From assembly GCF_000012365.1 (NCBI RefSeq), contig NC_007650.1, positions 1,612,001 through 1,676,000 of the forward strand: DNA of 64,000 nt, read 5' to 3'. This DNA comes from Burkholderia thailandensis E264 (GTDB lineage: Bacteria > Pseudomonadota > Gammaproteobacteria > Burkholderiales > Burkholderiaceae). Shown piece after piece: positions 1 to 12,296 of this stretch (position 1 is the stretch's first letter; every line of letters begins with the position of its first letter). Under the pieces are notes generated by a model. That model was given only the letters and a program-made list of their open reading frames with translations. It was not told where the DNA came from and made no database searches. A program made the translations under genes and the position numbers.

Positions 1-377
1 GGGACGCCGGTCGGGTGCAGCACTTCAAGCGCTCGTGCGGCCGCCTCAGGCGTCCAGCGGTACATGAACTCACGCTTGCCGTATACGGCCGACTCGAGCT
101 CGCCAGCGGCGATCCGCGCGAGGTTTGCCCGCTTCGTCGCGAACTCGTCGGCGAAGTCGGCGCGGACAACGTCGACGGGAATGTCGAGCACGTGCGGCAA
201 ATATTCGAGCGCGTACTCGTAGGTCGCCTCATGCTCGTTTCCCGTGTCCGCGAACACGGCACGCACGTTCTCGCGGCCATGCAATTCGAGCGCGACTAGC
301 AGCGTTGCGGTGCTGTCCTTCCCGCCAGAAAGCGAGACGACATGCAGTGTTGAACGACGGTTACGGACACTATCCAC
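1..377 (-). CDS. Phage-type phosphoadenosine phosphosulfate (PAPS) reductase family protein, 3' end outside window
   Basis: The translation from a GTG at 377 carries a PP-loop, SLSGGKDSTATLL (about residues 15-27), which binds ATP or an adenylylated substrate in the PAPS-reductase/ATP-pyrophosphatase fold. It is followed by FADTGNEHEATYEY and further on RWTPEAAARALEVLHPTG, which resemble phage-encoded members of this family. The GTG start is chosen because a GGAG ribosome site sits about 7 bases upstream and no ATG precedes the PP-loop in frame. The gene lies just after the terminator at 394-427, so it probably starts its own transcript or depends on readthrough. In phages such proteins are often linked to DNA modification or sulfur metabolism; the exact role here is unknown. 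The C-terminus lies outside the window. Confidence 0.85.
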   Translation of the reverse strand, partial: MDSVRNRRSTLHVVSLSGGKDSTATLLVALELHGRENVRAVFADTGNEHEATYEYALEYLPHVLDIPVDVVRADFADEFATKRANLARIAAGELESAVYGKREFMYRWTPEAAARALEVLHPTGV

Positions 378-393
378 CCAACGGCTCCAAACT

Positions 394-427
394 AAAAAAA
401 AGCGGGGCGCTGTCCCAGCCGCCCCGC
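394..427 (-). terminator. Intrinsic terminator of the small-gene phage operon
   Basis: On the minus strand an 8-bp perfect GC stem (GCGGGGCG / CGCCCCGC) with a roughly 10-base loop is followed directly by eight T residues. It ends the operon of short genes transcribed leftward from 1271 and separates it from the PAPS-reductase-like gene. Confidence 0.85.
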
Positions 428-432
428 AAAGG

Positions 433-473
433 CTCGCCGTGGCTATCCGAGGGCCAGAAAGTTGCACGGCGAG
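433..473. repeat. 9-bp inverted repeat between the 45-aa gene and its terminator
   Basis: CTCGCCGTG at 433-441 is repeated in inverted form at 465-473 with a 23-base loop. It lies just ahead of the terminator at 394-427 in the direction of transcription. It could be a processing hairpin or part of the 3' untranslated region. There is no T-run, so it is not itself an intrinsic terminator. Confidence 0.5.
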
Positions 474-502
474 TGACCACACGTCAGCCCAGCTACCGCG
501 CG

Positions 503-640
503 CTATGCGCATGAAACCGGGCGAATCTCCTGTCGTGCCGGCTCTTCCGGCTCACCATGTACACCGCACCACGCAATGATCGCGACGAGGGAAATCAACC
601 AGATCGCCCAAAGCGGCAACGTCTTCTCCGTCCTTTTCAT
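503..640 (-). CDS. Small single-pass membrane protein (45 aa), phage operon
   Basis: The ORF begins MKRTEKTLPLWAIWLISLV and has one hydrophobic segment (about residues 8-25) after a basic N-terminus, then a polar tail. A strong AGGAG ribosome site precedes the ATG at 640. It is the last gene of a leftward operon of short genes and is followed by a terminator at 394-427. Small one-pass proteins in this setting can be lysis accessory or membrane-anchored phage proteins, but no family is recognised. The longer in-frame extension upstream to 778 lacks a comparable ribosome site. Confidence 0.55.
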   Translation of the reverse strand: MKRTEKTLPLWAIWLISLVAIIAWCGVHGEPEEPARQEIRPVSCA

Positions 641-648
641 CTGCTCTC

Positions 649-864
649 CTATCGCAGAATCAACCGACGCCGCGCAAGCTTCGCGAGCAGTGGTCGCAAT
701 TCCTTCATCGCATTGGCCGCCGCTCGATCGCCGCGCGCCGTACGCGGTGGGGTGTACACAACGAAAGCCGGCACGCAAACGCCCGCGCCTATCCCAAGTT
801 CCGCGAGGTCTTCGAACAGCGCTTCTCGCCGTTCAGCGACCCCGCGCTCGTTCGATTGCTCCAT
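649..864 (-). CDS. Hypothetical phage-type small protein (71 aa)
   Basis: Begins MEQSNERGVAERREALFEDL and is charged at both ends with a short hydrophobic middle (GIGAGVCVPAFVVY). The start lies three bases after the stop of the preceding gene at 868, with only a weak upstream purine tract, so translational coupling is likely. No family is recognised. Support comes from its position in a tightly packed co-directional run of short genes. Confidence 0.5.
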   Translation of the reverse strand: MEQSNERGVAERREALFEDLAELGIGAGVCVPAFVVYTPPRTARGDRAAANAMKELRPLLAKLARRRLILR

Positions 865-867
865 GCC

Positions 868-1089
868 CTACCACCGATGCGAAGCAAGCTGTAACGCTTC
901 ATCGCGCGTCATCATGACCGTCGTGTCGCTCGCGTCCGGCTGCTCGCACCAGTGATATTCCCGGCAACCCGACGGCGTTTTCACGATGAAGTAACCGCCG
1001 CGCATATACCGCTCAAAGAAAGGGCCGACTTCGACCACCCCCGGCGCAACGACGCGCGGCTGTGCCTGCGCAATATCGAAATCAGTCAC
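868..1089 (-). CDS. Hypothetical phage-type small protein (73 aa)
   Basis: Begins MTDFDIAQAQPRVVAPGVVEVG and contains an aromatic-rich centre (FFERYMRGGYFIVKT) followed by CREYHWCEQPDASDT, with two cysteines. Its ATG overlaps the stop of the upstream gene (ATGA), which is typical of coupled translation in phage operons. The family is not recognised and no function is assigned. Confidence 0.55.
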   Translation of the reverse strand: MTDFDIAQAQPRVVAPGVVEVGPFFERYMRGGYFIVKTPSGCREYHWCEQPDASDTTVMMTRDEALQLASHRW

Positions 1090-1271
1090 GCGAGCCTCAC
1101 AATCGAATACACCCGCCCGATGCGCTTCAACGTCGCGCGTGGTCGATCGACATCAGCCGCATCGCTCGCGCGACGGCGTGCCATCTGCTCCGCGTTGCTC
1201 GCGCGAATCATTCGCCGAATCGCAATCGCTTCCGCCTCTTGTTGATTAGGATTGCTATAAATATGAGTCAT
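1086..1271 (-). CDS. Hypothetical basic protein (61 aa), first gene of a phage operon
   Basis: Begins MTHIYSNPNQQEAEAIAIRRM and is rich in Arg and Ala, mostly predicted helical by eye. A GGTGAT sequence precedes the ATG. It is the first of four leftward short genes (1271 to 503) that share overlaps or very short gaps. The upstream region 1272-1380 also holds a -10-like TATACT on the other strand, so this is a divergent promoter region. No family is recognised. Confidence 0.5.
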   Translation of the reverse strand: MTHIYSNPNQQEAEAIAIRRMIRASNAEQMARRRASDAADVDRPRATLKRIGRVYSIVRLA

Positions 1272-1380
1272 TGAATCACCCCGCTATGTGTGTTTGTGCT
1301 GTCAACAGTTTGGGTCGCTGCGGCGGGCTATACTTACTCGCCCCTCAAGACCCATCCAATCGCGATAAACAGAGGCAGAA

Positions 1381-1665
1381 ATGAACACGAAGGATTCTCC
1401 GAATTCACCCGCAACTATCGAGAACGTGCAGCAATTCACGAACGCCGGTCTTTTCGTGACCGGCCAGATCATTGCGCGCGTTATCCCCGTCTTTCTCAGC
1501 CACCCTGTCACTGACCACGCCAGCCTCGAACGACTTATCGAGGCCCTTAAGGCACTCGGTAATGAACTCGCGAAGGAGTCGCCGCTGTTCAGCGTTCAAG
1601 TGATGGACGGCATCATCGGCGAATTGCTCGACAACCCGCACAAGGTCTTTCCACACGTTGCTTGA
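1381..1665 (+). CDS. Possible phage protein (94 aa), overlapping an antisense gene
   Basis: Begins MNTKDSPNSPATIENVQQF, with a hydrophobic middle (LFVTGQIIARVIPVFL) and an amphipathic C-terminal half. A purine-rich AGAGGCAG lies just upstream of the ATG, and a TATACT element sits at 1329-1334. Nearly the whole ORF is antisense to the 3' part of the gene at 1405-2178, in codon register, so one of the two readings is probably a shadow. The promoter-like element and ribosome site favour a real gene here; the co-directional neighbours favour the other reading. Confidence 0.45.
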   Translation: MNTKDSPNSPATIENVQQFTNAGLFVTGQIIARVIPVFLSHPVTDHASLERLIEALKALGNELAKESPLFSVQVMDGIIGELLDNPHKVFPHVA

Positions 1666-2178
1666 TCGCAGGCGCATCAACACATCTTCGAACTCGCGAG
1701 CCCGCGCCCGCTGTGCACGGACTCGCTCGATCCAAGACTCGCCGCCATACACGAGCGCCTCGGCGACTAGCTGATAGGCAGCGACACCGTCCGCGGCCGA
1801 ATTACCGCCACACGTGAGTACGGCACGGGTCAGCAACCGCCGTCGAACATCGTCGCGCACAACGTTCTGCGACATGACACCGGCAAACCGGATCGCCACG
1901 GTCCACAGTTCAAACTGGTGATCTGAAAGCAGCGATCGAGCGTTTGCGATGATGCGATCCGCGCACTTCAACTCGCGATACAACGCATCGACGCTGCCAC
2001 CGTCAATCGCCGCTTGCCGTTCGTTGGCACGCGTGATGCCCTCTCCGATCACGGCGTCACGCTCGTTCATGTTCGCCCATTCCATCTTCTGGTCGAACGT
2101 GGCAACTGAAAGTGCGCTGCGGATGATGATGTGCGCGACGCGCAACTCGTCGCGCAGTTCGTTCACGATCGTTTTCAT
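1405..2178 (-). CDS. Hypothetical phage protein (257 aa)
   Basis: Starts MKTIVNELRDELRVAHIII at an ATG that overlaps the stop of the 50-aa gene upstream (ATGA). The sequence is largely helical, with charged heptad-like stretches in the middle (ARSLLSDHQFELW, VRAQRARAREFEDVLMRL). It lies in the leftward early operon driven by the promoter at 2444-2472. Its last 260 bases are overlapped by the opposite-strand ORF at 1381-1665, so the true C-terminus is uncertain. No family is recognised. Confidence 0.55.
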   Translation of the reverse strand: MKTIVNELRDELRVAHIIIRSALSVATFDQKMEWANMNERDAVIGEGITRANERQAAIDGGSVDALYRELKCADRIIANARSLLSDHQFELWTVAIRFAGVMSQNVVRDDVRRRLLTRAVLTCGGNSAADGVAAYQLVAEALVYGGESWIERVRAQRARAREFEDVLMRLRSSNVWKDLVRVVEQFADDAVHHLNAEQRRLLREFITECLKGLDKSFEAGVVSDRVAEKDGDNARNDLAGHEKTGVRELLHVLDSCG

Positions 2179-2327
2179 GCCGCCCATCCCCCGCGGAGCG
2201 TAGCCGGCGTTTGCGTCCACTTTTGGACTAATCCGATCATTGCGTCCATAAACGCACGGAAATACGGTTCGATCGTCTGGCGCACCAGCGCCGAAGGTGT
2301 AAGCGTTTGTTGCAGCGAAACGTGCAT
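2175..2327 (-). CDS. Short phage early protein (50 aa)
   Basis: A 50-codon ORF begins MHVSLQQTLTPSALVRQTIE at 2327, preceded by AAAGGGGAAG as ribosome site, and ends RGGWAA with its stop overlapping the next ATG (ATGA). This reading is preferred to a TTG-initiated longer version of the downstream frame, because both ribosome site and coupling fit. It is the first gene after the leftward promoter at 2444-2472. No family is recognised. Confidence 0.55.
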   Translation of the reverse strand: MHVSLQQTLTPSALVRQTIEPYFRAFMDAMIGLVQKWTQTPATLRGGWAA

Positions 2328-2443
2328 CTGACTTCCCCTTTCTCAACCCCTTGAACGGTGTACGGCTTGAAAGTCGACCGGCGGCTGGATAGCTAGTCCA
2401 GCACCGGCGGGGTTGGGAACCGGCTGCCGAGTCGACAGGCGGA

Positions 2444-2488
2444 GAATAGTCTCATTTGATGAAACGTGTCAATGACTGATACGTATCA
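2444..2488 (-). promoter_or_regulatory. Leftward phage promoter with adjacent palindromic operator
   Basis: On the minus strand TTGACA (2472-2467) is followed after 17 bases by TATTCT (2449-2444), close to the sigma-70 consensus, ahead of the operon beginning at 2327. Next to it is a perfect 12-bp palindrome, TGATACGTATCA, at 2477-2488. Two related direct copies of TGATGAA(A/G)CGT lie at about 2458 and 2509. The region sits between the leftward early genes and a rightward helix-turn-helix gene, so it is probably an immunity-type switch. Confidence 0.65.
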
Positions 2489-2567
2489 TGCACAGTGACA
2501 GTTGCATCTGATGAAGCGTCGCAGTACCTTTGACGCCGGGTTGACTTTGATTGGATAGGGGTTGTCT

Positions 2568-2906
2568 ATGAAAACGACAGTCGATTGGCTCGACGCGGTG
2601 AAAGCTCGCCTCGACCTTCCCTCCGACTACGCAGCAGCGAAAGTGCTGGGAGTGACGCGTGGCGCGGTCAGTAAGTACCGCAACCAGCAATCAGTGTTCG
2701 ACGAGAAAACAGCTATCCGCGTTGCGGAAATTCTGGGCGTCGATCCGTTCGAAGTGATCGCCACCGCGCATGCCGAAAGCTCGCGCGACGATCGCACGAA
2801 GGCAATTTGGGTTCATGCATTGGAAGTTTTTTCCAAGGGCCTCCAGGGTTTTCGGTGGCTGGCGCTACCCGCTAACGCTTGCGGGGCCTTGGTCCTGCAG
2901 GTGTAA
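2568..2906 (+). CDS. Cro/CI-like helix-turn-helix phage regulator (DUF3693-like)
   Basis: The N-terminal 60 residues (MKTTVDWLDAVKARLDLPSD, then AAAKVLGVTRGAVSKYRNQQ) form a small DNA-binding helix-turn-helix. A second half, AIRVAEILGVDPFEVIATAHAE, resembles phage DUF3693-type proteins. It is transcribed divergently from the phage early operon, with the operator-like palindrome at 2477-2488 between them, so it likely represses one or both promoters. The ATG at 2568 is chosen over a TTG two codons upstream. The C-terminal tail (FRWLALPANACGALVLQV) is hydrophobic and ends near the presumed phage/chromosome junction. Confidence 0.7.
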   Translation: MKTTVDWLDAVKARLDLPSDYAAAKVLGVTRGAVSKYRNQQSVFDEKTAIRVAEILGVDPFEVIATAHAESSRDDRTKAIWVHALEVFSKGLQGFRWLALPANACGALVLQV

Positions 2907-3043
2907 CGCCAGCTAAAGTTAGCGATCCCTTTTTACGTTATGTCAAATAACAGATACCGACGAACTCCCCCTGACAGTCCGCCGCGCGACACCCGTCGTT
3001 CGGCTCGGACTCCAGCCACATCCGTGCGGGCCACTCACTTCGC

Positions 3044-3529
3044 TCAGGAAACCACCCCCTGAATCTTGTGCGAGAAGCTCGCCCGCTCCGCCTTGTCCAT
3101 CAGCGAAAGAAACTCGTCGCGGTCCATGTGGATCAGCTCTTCGTGATCGCCGGCCTCGAAATACACGTCGGGCTGCCGCGCAAGGCTGTCGTCGAGGAAC
3201 GTCTGCATCCCGTAGGCCATGCACACGGGCGGCAGCGCACCCACGTCGCAATCCTTGAACAACTCGCGCAGTTCAACTTCCTTCGCGAGCACGAGATGGC
3301 GTCCGGTCTTCGCCCACAGCTCCGATAACCGCACCGCGTGCGTCGTCGGCAGCACGGCCGCTACGTAGCCTTGCGCGTCTTCGAGCAGCACGGTCTTCGC
3401 GAGTCGGTCGCCCGGTATATGTGCAGCCGCAGCCGCCTCCATGTTCGAGTGGCTGTACGGATGATGGATGACTTCGTATCGCGAAGCCTTCTGGCGCAGG
3501 CAGTCCTGCAGGGTGACGGACATCGACAT
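3044..3529 (-). CDS. YbaK/ProX-type aminoacyl-tRNA deacylase
   Basis: A 161-aa protein of the YbaK/aminoacyl-tRNA deacylase family, cytoplasmic editing proteins that hydrolyse mischarged aminoacyl-tRNA. Family features include YEVIHHPYSHSNMEAAAAAH near the N-terminus, GDRLAKTVLLED with the conserved lysine (about residue 43), and the late glycine-containing stretch DCDVGALPPVCMAYGM. The start at 3529 (MSMSVTLQDCL) has GGAGGTG about 5 bases upstream; a second ATG two codons later is possible. Editing specificity cannot be read from the sequence. It is the first chromosomal gene after the phage region. Confidence 0.88.
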   Translation of the reverse strand: MSMSVTLQDCLRQKASRYEVIHHPYSHSNMEAAAAAHIPGDRLAKTVLLEDAQGYVAAVLPTTHAVRLSELWAKTGRHLVLAKEVELRELFKDCDVGALPPVCMAYGMQTFLDDSLARQPDVYFEAGDHEELIHMDRDEFLSLMDKAERASFSHKIQGVVS

Positions 3530-3628
3530 GGCACACCTCCGTCTGAGAAACGTTGATCGCCGCCGGTTGGCAGGATCTTTGTAGGATAGGTCGCGTTCGC
3601 TCGTCCGAACAATGCGGCATCGCCGCAC

Positions 3629-3917
3629 CTACGTCGGCTCGAGCCCGCGTTCGCGCAGCCAGTCGCGGTTGAAGCGCCGCGTTCGATACATGTCGCCGCG
3701 GTCGCACAGCAGCGTCACGATCGTATGCCCGGCCCCATCTGCCGCGCAAGCCAGACGGCTACCGCGACATTGATGCCGCGCGATCCTTCACCGAGCCGCC
3801 CGGATTCATGAATTCGGCCTTGCCGAGTATTTCGCCGCCCGTTTCCGCGCTGAGCTTGCCCAGGCGGATCAGCGGCGTGCGTCCCACGCACTCGGCGAAA
3901 GCCTGCCGCACGTCCAC
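3629..3917 (-). pseudogene. Cysteine synthase-like gene, internally deleted and frameshifted
   Basis: From a GTG at 3917 with a strong AAGGAGG site, the frame reads a typical PLP-dependent cysteine synthase N-terminus: [20 protein letters not shown], then [15 protein letters not shown], which includes the PLP lysine. It then hits a stop soon after. Downstream, in another frame, follows a family-like C-terminus, GHTIVTLLCDRGDMYRTRRF and DWLRERGLEPT. The roughly 250-residue middle is missing and one base appears lost near 3740, so the product cannot be functional. It is clearly decayed rather than misread. Confidence 0.85.
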
Positions 3918-4173
3918 GATCGTTCCTCCTTCCTCACCCGCTGCGCGCGCCGTCCTCCCGGTGGCGCGACCTCACGCCCCACTCGCAAGGATAGATGACG
4001 GTGCCGGCACGCGCCGCGCTTTCGTCGCCCGACACCGCGTACTAAGCTGAAAAATAAGCAGGCAACCAAGCAGAAGAGTGTCCTGAAAATCGAACCGCAA
4101 CGCGATTGCGCCGCGGCGCTCGCCCGCCGGCGCGTTGCGCGGCCGTTCGCGTCGTCATGAGACGAGGTGCGAC

Positions 4174-4662
4174 ATGCTGCAATTGCTTACCGTTGCAATC
4201 GACAAGCCCGAGACGGCGAACTTCATTCTCGGTCAGACGCATTTCATCAAGTCGGTCGAGGACATCCACGAGGCGCTCGTCGGCGCCGTGCCCGGCATCC
4301 GGTTCGGTCTCGCGTTCTGCGAGGCCTCCGGCAAGCGCCTCGTGCGCCATTCCGGCACCGACGGCGCGCTGACCGAGCTCGCCTGCCGAAACGCGACCGC
4401 GATCGGCGCCGGCCATTGCTTCGTTGTCTTTCTCGGCGACGGCTTTTATCCGCTCAACGTGCTGAACGCGATCAAGGCGGTGCCCGAGGTCTGCCGGATT
4501 TTTTGCGCGACGGCGAATCCGACCGAAATCGTCGTCGTGCAATCCGATCAGGGGCGTGGCATTCTCGGCGTCGTCGACGGCTTTGCGCCGCTCGGCGTCG
4601 AAAACGACGAGGACGTGCGCTGGCGCAAGGAACTGCTGCGCAACATCGGCTACAAGGCGTAG
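4174..4662 (+). CDS. Adenosine-specific kinase family protein (PF04008)
   Basis: A 162-aa protein resembling the small archaeal/bacterial family named adenosine-specific kinase after a structural study: AIDKPETANFILGQTHFIKS at the N-terminus, GIRFGLAFCEASGKRLVRHSG, AIGAGHCFVVFLGDGFYPLN, then FCATANPTEIVVVQSDQGRG and GILGVVDGF. It is full length for the family. The start at 4174 (MLQLLTVAID) follows GACGAGGTGCGAC; an in-frame ATG at 4135 would add an unlikely arginine-rich extension. The biological role of bacterial members is not settled. It stands alone, with no operon partner. Confidence 0.85.
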   Translation: MLQLLTVAIDKPETANFILGQTHFIKSVEDIHEALVGAVPGIRFGLAFCEASGKRLVRHSGTDGALTELACRNATAIGAGHCFVVFLGDGFYPLNVLNAIKAVPEVCRIFCATANPTEIVVVQSDQGRGILGVVDGFAPLGVENDEDVRWRKELLRNIGYKA

Positions 4663-5112
4663 CCGACGCGCGCGGCCGGGCGGCGGCTCGGAGTTGCGCG
4701 CGTGCGCCTCGGCCGCATCAGCAGGATGCCCTATCGTCACGCGCCGGACGGCAAGCGCGGCGCCCGGCGCTCGCGACAGCGATCGCGCGGCGGTTGGCCA
4801 CGCGGCCGGCGGGCGCCGGATCGTTCCGGCGGCGCCCTCGCGAACGCATTTCCAACCCGCCGCCCACCGTTCGGACGCCCGCTTTCGCCCCCGCCGAAGC
4901 CCCCCCGTCATGCTCTCCGCCTCACCTTCCACTCTCCGATTTCCGCTAGGCATCGCGTAGGAAATCACCGACAAGTAGCCGCGCCGGATGACCCGAAGTT
5001 CGTCCCCCGCTGATTGGAACGGCCCGTCGCGTCGACGATACTTCAGTCACGACAAAGAGAATTTCATGTTTTGCGGCGGCGCTGGAGAGGCGCCGCGGCG
5101 AAGGAGACCAAC
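4663..5112. other. Intergenic stretch with no supported gene
   Basis: About 450 bases of GC-rich sequence between the adenosine-kinase-like gene and a possible small ORF. Open frames exist on the plus strand, but their compositions (Arg/Pro/Ala-rich) are typical of non-coding GC-rich DNA. I see no convincing promoter or hairpin. Confidence 0.5.
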
Positions 5113-5253
5113 ATGAGCCTCGCTGCGCAAGATCTCATCGAACTGCTTCGTCTCGCTCAAGGCGGCGCCGGCGCGCTCACGCAGCATCTGCTGCGCGAAA
5201 TCGCCGGGAATCTGATCGCATGCGGCGTCGCCGACTGCCGGGGCGGGTGCTGA
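5113..5253 (+). CDS. Possible small protein (46 aa), unknown
   Basis: MSLAAQDLIELLRLAQGGAG begins an amphipathic helical ORF ending CGVADCRGGC, with three cysteines near the C-terminus. The ATG is preceded at a good distance by AAGGAGACC. No family is recognised and there is no operon context. Its own ribosome site is the main support. Confidence 0.38.
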   Translation: MSLAAQDLIELLRLAQGGAGALTQHLLREIAGNLIACGVADCRGGC

Positions 5254-5515
5254 GCGCATCGTGACGAACGATGCCGGCACGGCGGGGCGTCGTGGTCCGC
5301 CCCCGCCGAACCGGAGTCGAATCGTTTTTTCGTTCGATCGGGTATCGATGCCGACCGCCCCGCCCGCAGCGCAGCATCGCGTTGCAGCCGCTGCGGCTTC
5401 TCCAGCCCCTCCTCCCGTCCGCTCGCTCGCGGTACCCGACGCGCTTTCCTGCAGCGATCGGCAACGATTCGGTCCGCCGCGGAAAACGCATGATCCGCGC
5501 ACCGCGCGACGTTCC

Positions 5516-5568
5516 TGACGGACTTGTCACCTCGCAGTCATCGTCACGCTGCGCCCCGTCGTCACACT
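5516..5568 (+). promoter_or_regulatory. IrlR-type box and -10 for the 93-aa exported protein
   Basis: TGACggactTGTCA begins a 27-bp box (5516-5542) that continues with a second CGC..TCAT half and matches four other boxes in the metal locus. CACACT, a weak -10-like element, starts exactly 47 bases from the box start. It lies upstream of the gene at 5614. Assignment to IrlR is inference from gene context. Confidence 0.6.
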
Positions 5569-5613
5569 GAACGGGTCCGCCGTTCCGGCGGCGCCACCCA
5601 AGCGAGATATTCG

Positions 5614-5895
5614 ATGAAACGAGCCACATCCATCACCTTCGCGGCGCTGTTCGCCTTCGCCGCATCATCCGCGTTCGCGCACGGCATGCCCGAGCGCGTG
5701 TTCAAGGAGCGCAAGCCGATTGGCGCGGAGGCCCCGCAGCAGTCGCATCGCGGCGCGCCGTCGACGGCCTGCGCATCCGGCTGCCAAGCCGGCGCGACGC
5801 TGTCGCAGCGAGACGGCGGCGCGCCGGGCGCGAACCCGCCGGCTGTCGGCGTCGAGGCCACCGCCCGCGCGCATTCCGTCGTCGGCGGCGGCTGA
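5614..5895 (+). CDS. Small exported protein (93 aa) of the metal-response locus
   Basis: A signal peptide (MKRATSITFAALFAFAASSAFA) is followed by HGMPERVFKERK and a low-complexity mature part with a Cys pair in STACASGCQAG. The mature protein is about 71 residues and likely periplasmic. The CxxxC-like pair and the histidine after the cleavage site could bind metal, but that is only suggestive. The gene has an IrlR-type box at 5516-5542 and lies upstream of czcCBA in the same orientation, which supports a role in metal stress. No family is recognised. Confidence 0.7.
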   Translation: MKRATSITFAALFAFAASSAFAHGMPERVFKERKPIGAEAPQQSHRGAPSTACASGCQAGATLSQRDGGAPGANPPAVGVEATARAHSVVGGG

Positions 5896-6066
5896 TCCGC
5901 GTTCCCCGCCATCCCGCCACGCCTGCCGGCGCGCGCTCGCGCGCCGCCGCGGCCCGCTCGACGCGGTCGACGCCGCCCTTCCAACGCCCTTCCCTCACGC
6001 CGCCTGCACGCCCGGCTCGCCGATGAACCCGCTGCATCGCGCACGGCGCTCGCTGCGTCGCGAACG

Positions 6067-6119
6067 TGACAAAAATGTCATGTTCACCTCATGTTTGCAT
6101 TGCGGCACGCCCGTAGCAT
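6067..6119 (+). promoter_or_regulatory. IrlR-type box and -10 of the czcCBA-irlRS operon
   Basis: TGACAaaaaTGTCA (6067-6080) is a perfect inverted repeat that resembles CusR/CopR/CzcR-type boxes. It continues as TGTTCACCTCATG to 6093. The -10-like TAGCAT is at 6114-6119, 47 bases from the box start. The czcC start codon follows at 6150. The same arrangement recurs at 14885-14937 and 15311-15363. Confidence 0.75.
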
Positions 6120-6149
6120 CGATCGCGTTTCACCGGAACTCGATCACTC

Positions 6150-7526
6150 ATGCCCAAGCGTATCTTCGCCGCACTCGTGTCGGCCGCGATCGCGGTGTCG
6201 GCGGTGCAGGCGCACGCGCAGCACGCGCCAGCCTCCGCCGCGCCCGACCACCCGAGCGCCGAACCGTCGGACGCCCGTGCGTCTTCCCTGCCCTCCGCGC
6301 CGCCCGTGTCCGCCGCGCCGCTTGCGTCAGCTTCGGCATCGACCACGCTGTCGCTCGACGATGCGCTGGATCTCGCCGCGGCGAACAATCCGCTGCTGAA
6401 AAGCGCGCAATCGGGCGCCGAAGCATCCGTCGGCGCGCTCATCCAGGCAGGCGCGCGCCCGAATCCGAACGTGTCGTTCCTGCAGGAAGGCTTCGAGCGG
6501 CGGGAGCGAACGTCGACCGGCCTCATCAACCAGACGATCGAGCTCGGCGGCAAGCGGCGCGCGCGCATCGACGCCGCGTCATACGGCCGCGAATTCGCGC
6601 TCGCGTCGCTCGACGGCCGCGCGGCCGCGCTGCGCGCCGACGTGACGAGCGCGTTCTACGGCGTGCTCGCCGCGCAGCGTCAGTTGCAAGTCGCGGAGGA
6701 ATCCGCCGCGATCGCCGCGCGCTCGGCCGACATGGCCGACAAGCGCTCGCGCGCCGGCAAGGTGTCGCCCGTCGAGGCGACGAAGGCGCGCGTCGCGCAG
6801 ACGGCCGCGCAGATCGAGCTGTCTAACGCGCAAACGCGCGTGTCGGCGGCGCTCGCGCGGCTCGCGAACGCGACCGGCAGCGCCGACGTGCACGGCCGCG
6901 TCGCATCGGGCGATCTCGACGCGCTGCCGAGCGTCGCGCCGCTGCCGCAATTGCTCGGCCGGCTCGACGACGCGCCGCTCGCGCGCGCGGCGAAGGCCGA
7001 CATGCTGCGCACGAACGCGCAGATCGCGATCGAGCGCGCGAAGCGCGTGCCGGACATCACCGTCAGCGCGGGCGTCAAGCGCGTCGTCACGGGCGGCTTA
7101 CTGGACAACCAGGCGGTCGTCGGCGTGTCGATTCCGCTGCCGCTCTTCGATACGAACAAGGGCGCGATTCTCGAAGCCGTCCACAAGGCCGCGAAAGCGA
7201 ACGCCGATTTCGACGCCGAGCGCGCGCGCCTGCGGCTCGATCTCACGCAGGCCTACACGAGCTACGAGCGCTCGACGGGCGAAGCGCGGCGGCTGAAGGC
7301 CGACGTGCTGCCCGCCGCCCGGCTGTCGCTCGATGCGATGTCGCGCGGCTATCAGCTCGGCAAGTTCAGCTTCCTCGACGTGCTCGACGCGCAGCGCACG
7401 CTGTTCGACGCGCAGTCGCGCTACGTGCAGGCGCTCGCCGACGCGCATCAGTCGTTCGCCGATATCGAGCGCGTCGTCGGCGCGCCGTCGAGCGACGCCT
7501 CCCGCCCCCTCGCCCAACTTCGCTGA
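6150..7526 (+). CDS. czcC: CzcC-type outer-membrane efflux channel (TolC superfamily)
   Basis: A 458-aa protein with a signal peptide (MPKRIFAALVSAAIAVSAVQAHA) and the two tandem outer-membrane-efflux repeats of the TolC/CzcC family. These are LDDALDLAAANNPLLKSAQ near residue 70 and, in the second half, AQIAIERAKRVPDITVSAGVK with LGKFSFLDVLDAQRTLFDAQ near the end. It would form the outer-membrane duct of a tripartite metal exporter with the next two genes. It is the first gene of a five-gene run reaching irlS, 10 bases before the adaptor gene, and has an IrlR-type box upstream. Substrate is probably divalent metal, judged from the pump. Confidence 0.9.
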   Translation: MPKRIFAALVSAAIAVSAVQAHAQHAPASAAPDHPSAEPSDARASSLPSAPPVSAAPLASASASTTLSLDDALDLAAANNPLLKSAQSGAEASVGALIQAGARPNPNVSFLQEGFERRERTSTGLINQTIELGGKRRARIDAASYGREFALASLDGRAAALRADVTSAFYGVLAAQRQLQVAEESAAIAARSADMADKRSRAGKVSPVEATKARVAQTAAQIELSNAQTRVSAALARLANATGSADVHGRVASGDLDALPSVAPLPQLLGRLDDAPLARAAKADMLRTNAQIAIERAKRVPDITVSAGVKRVVTGGLLDNQAVVGVSIPLPLFDTNKGAILEAVHKAAKANADFDAERARLRLDLTQAYTSYERSTGEARRLKADVLPAARLSLDAMSRGYQLGKFSFLDVLDAQRTLFDAQSRYVQALADAHQSFADIERVVGAPSSDASRPLAQLR

Positions 7527-12290
<4,764 letters not shown>

Positions 12291-12296
12291 ATCCAG

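Noticed and set aside
433..473. Possible tRNA-like or structured RNA suggested by a 9-bp stem
   Set aside because: There is only one stem, with no anticodon arm or CCA-like acceptor; reported as a simple inverted repeat instead.
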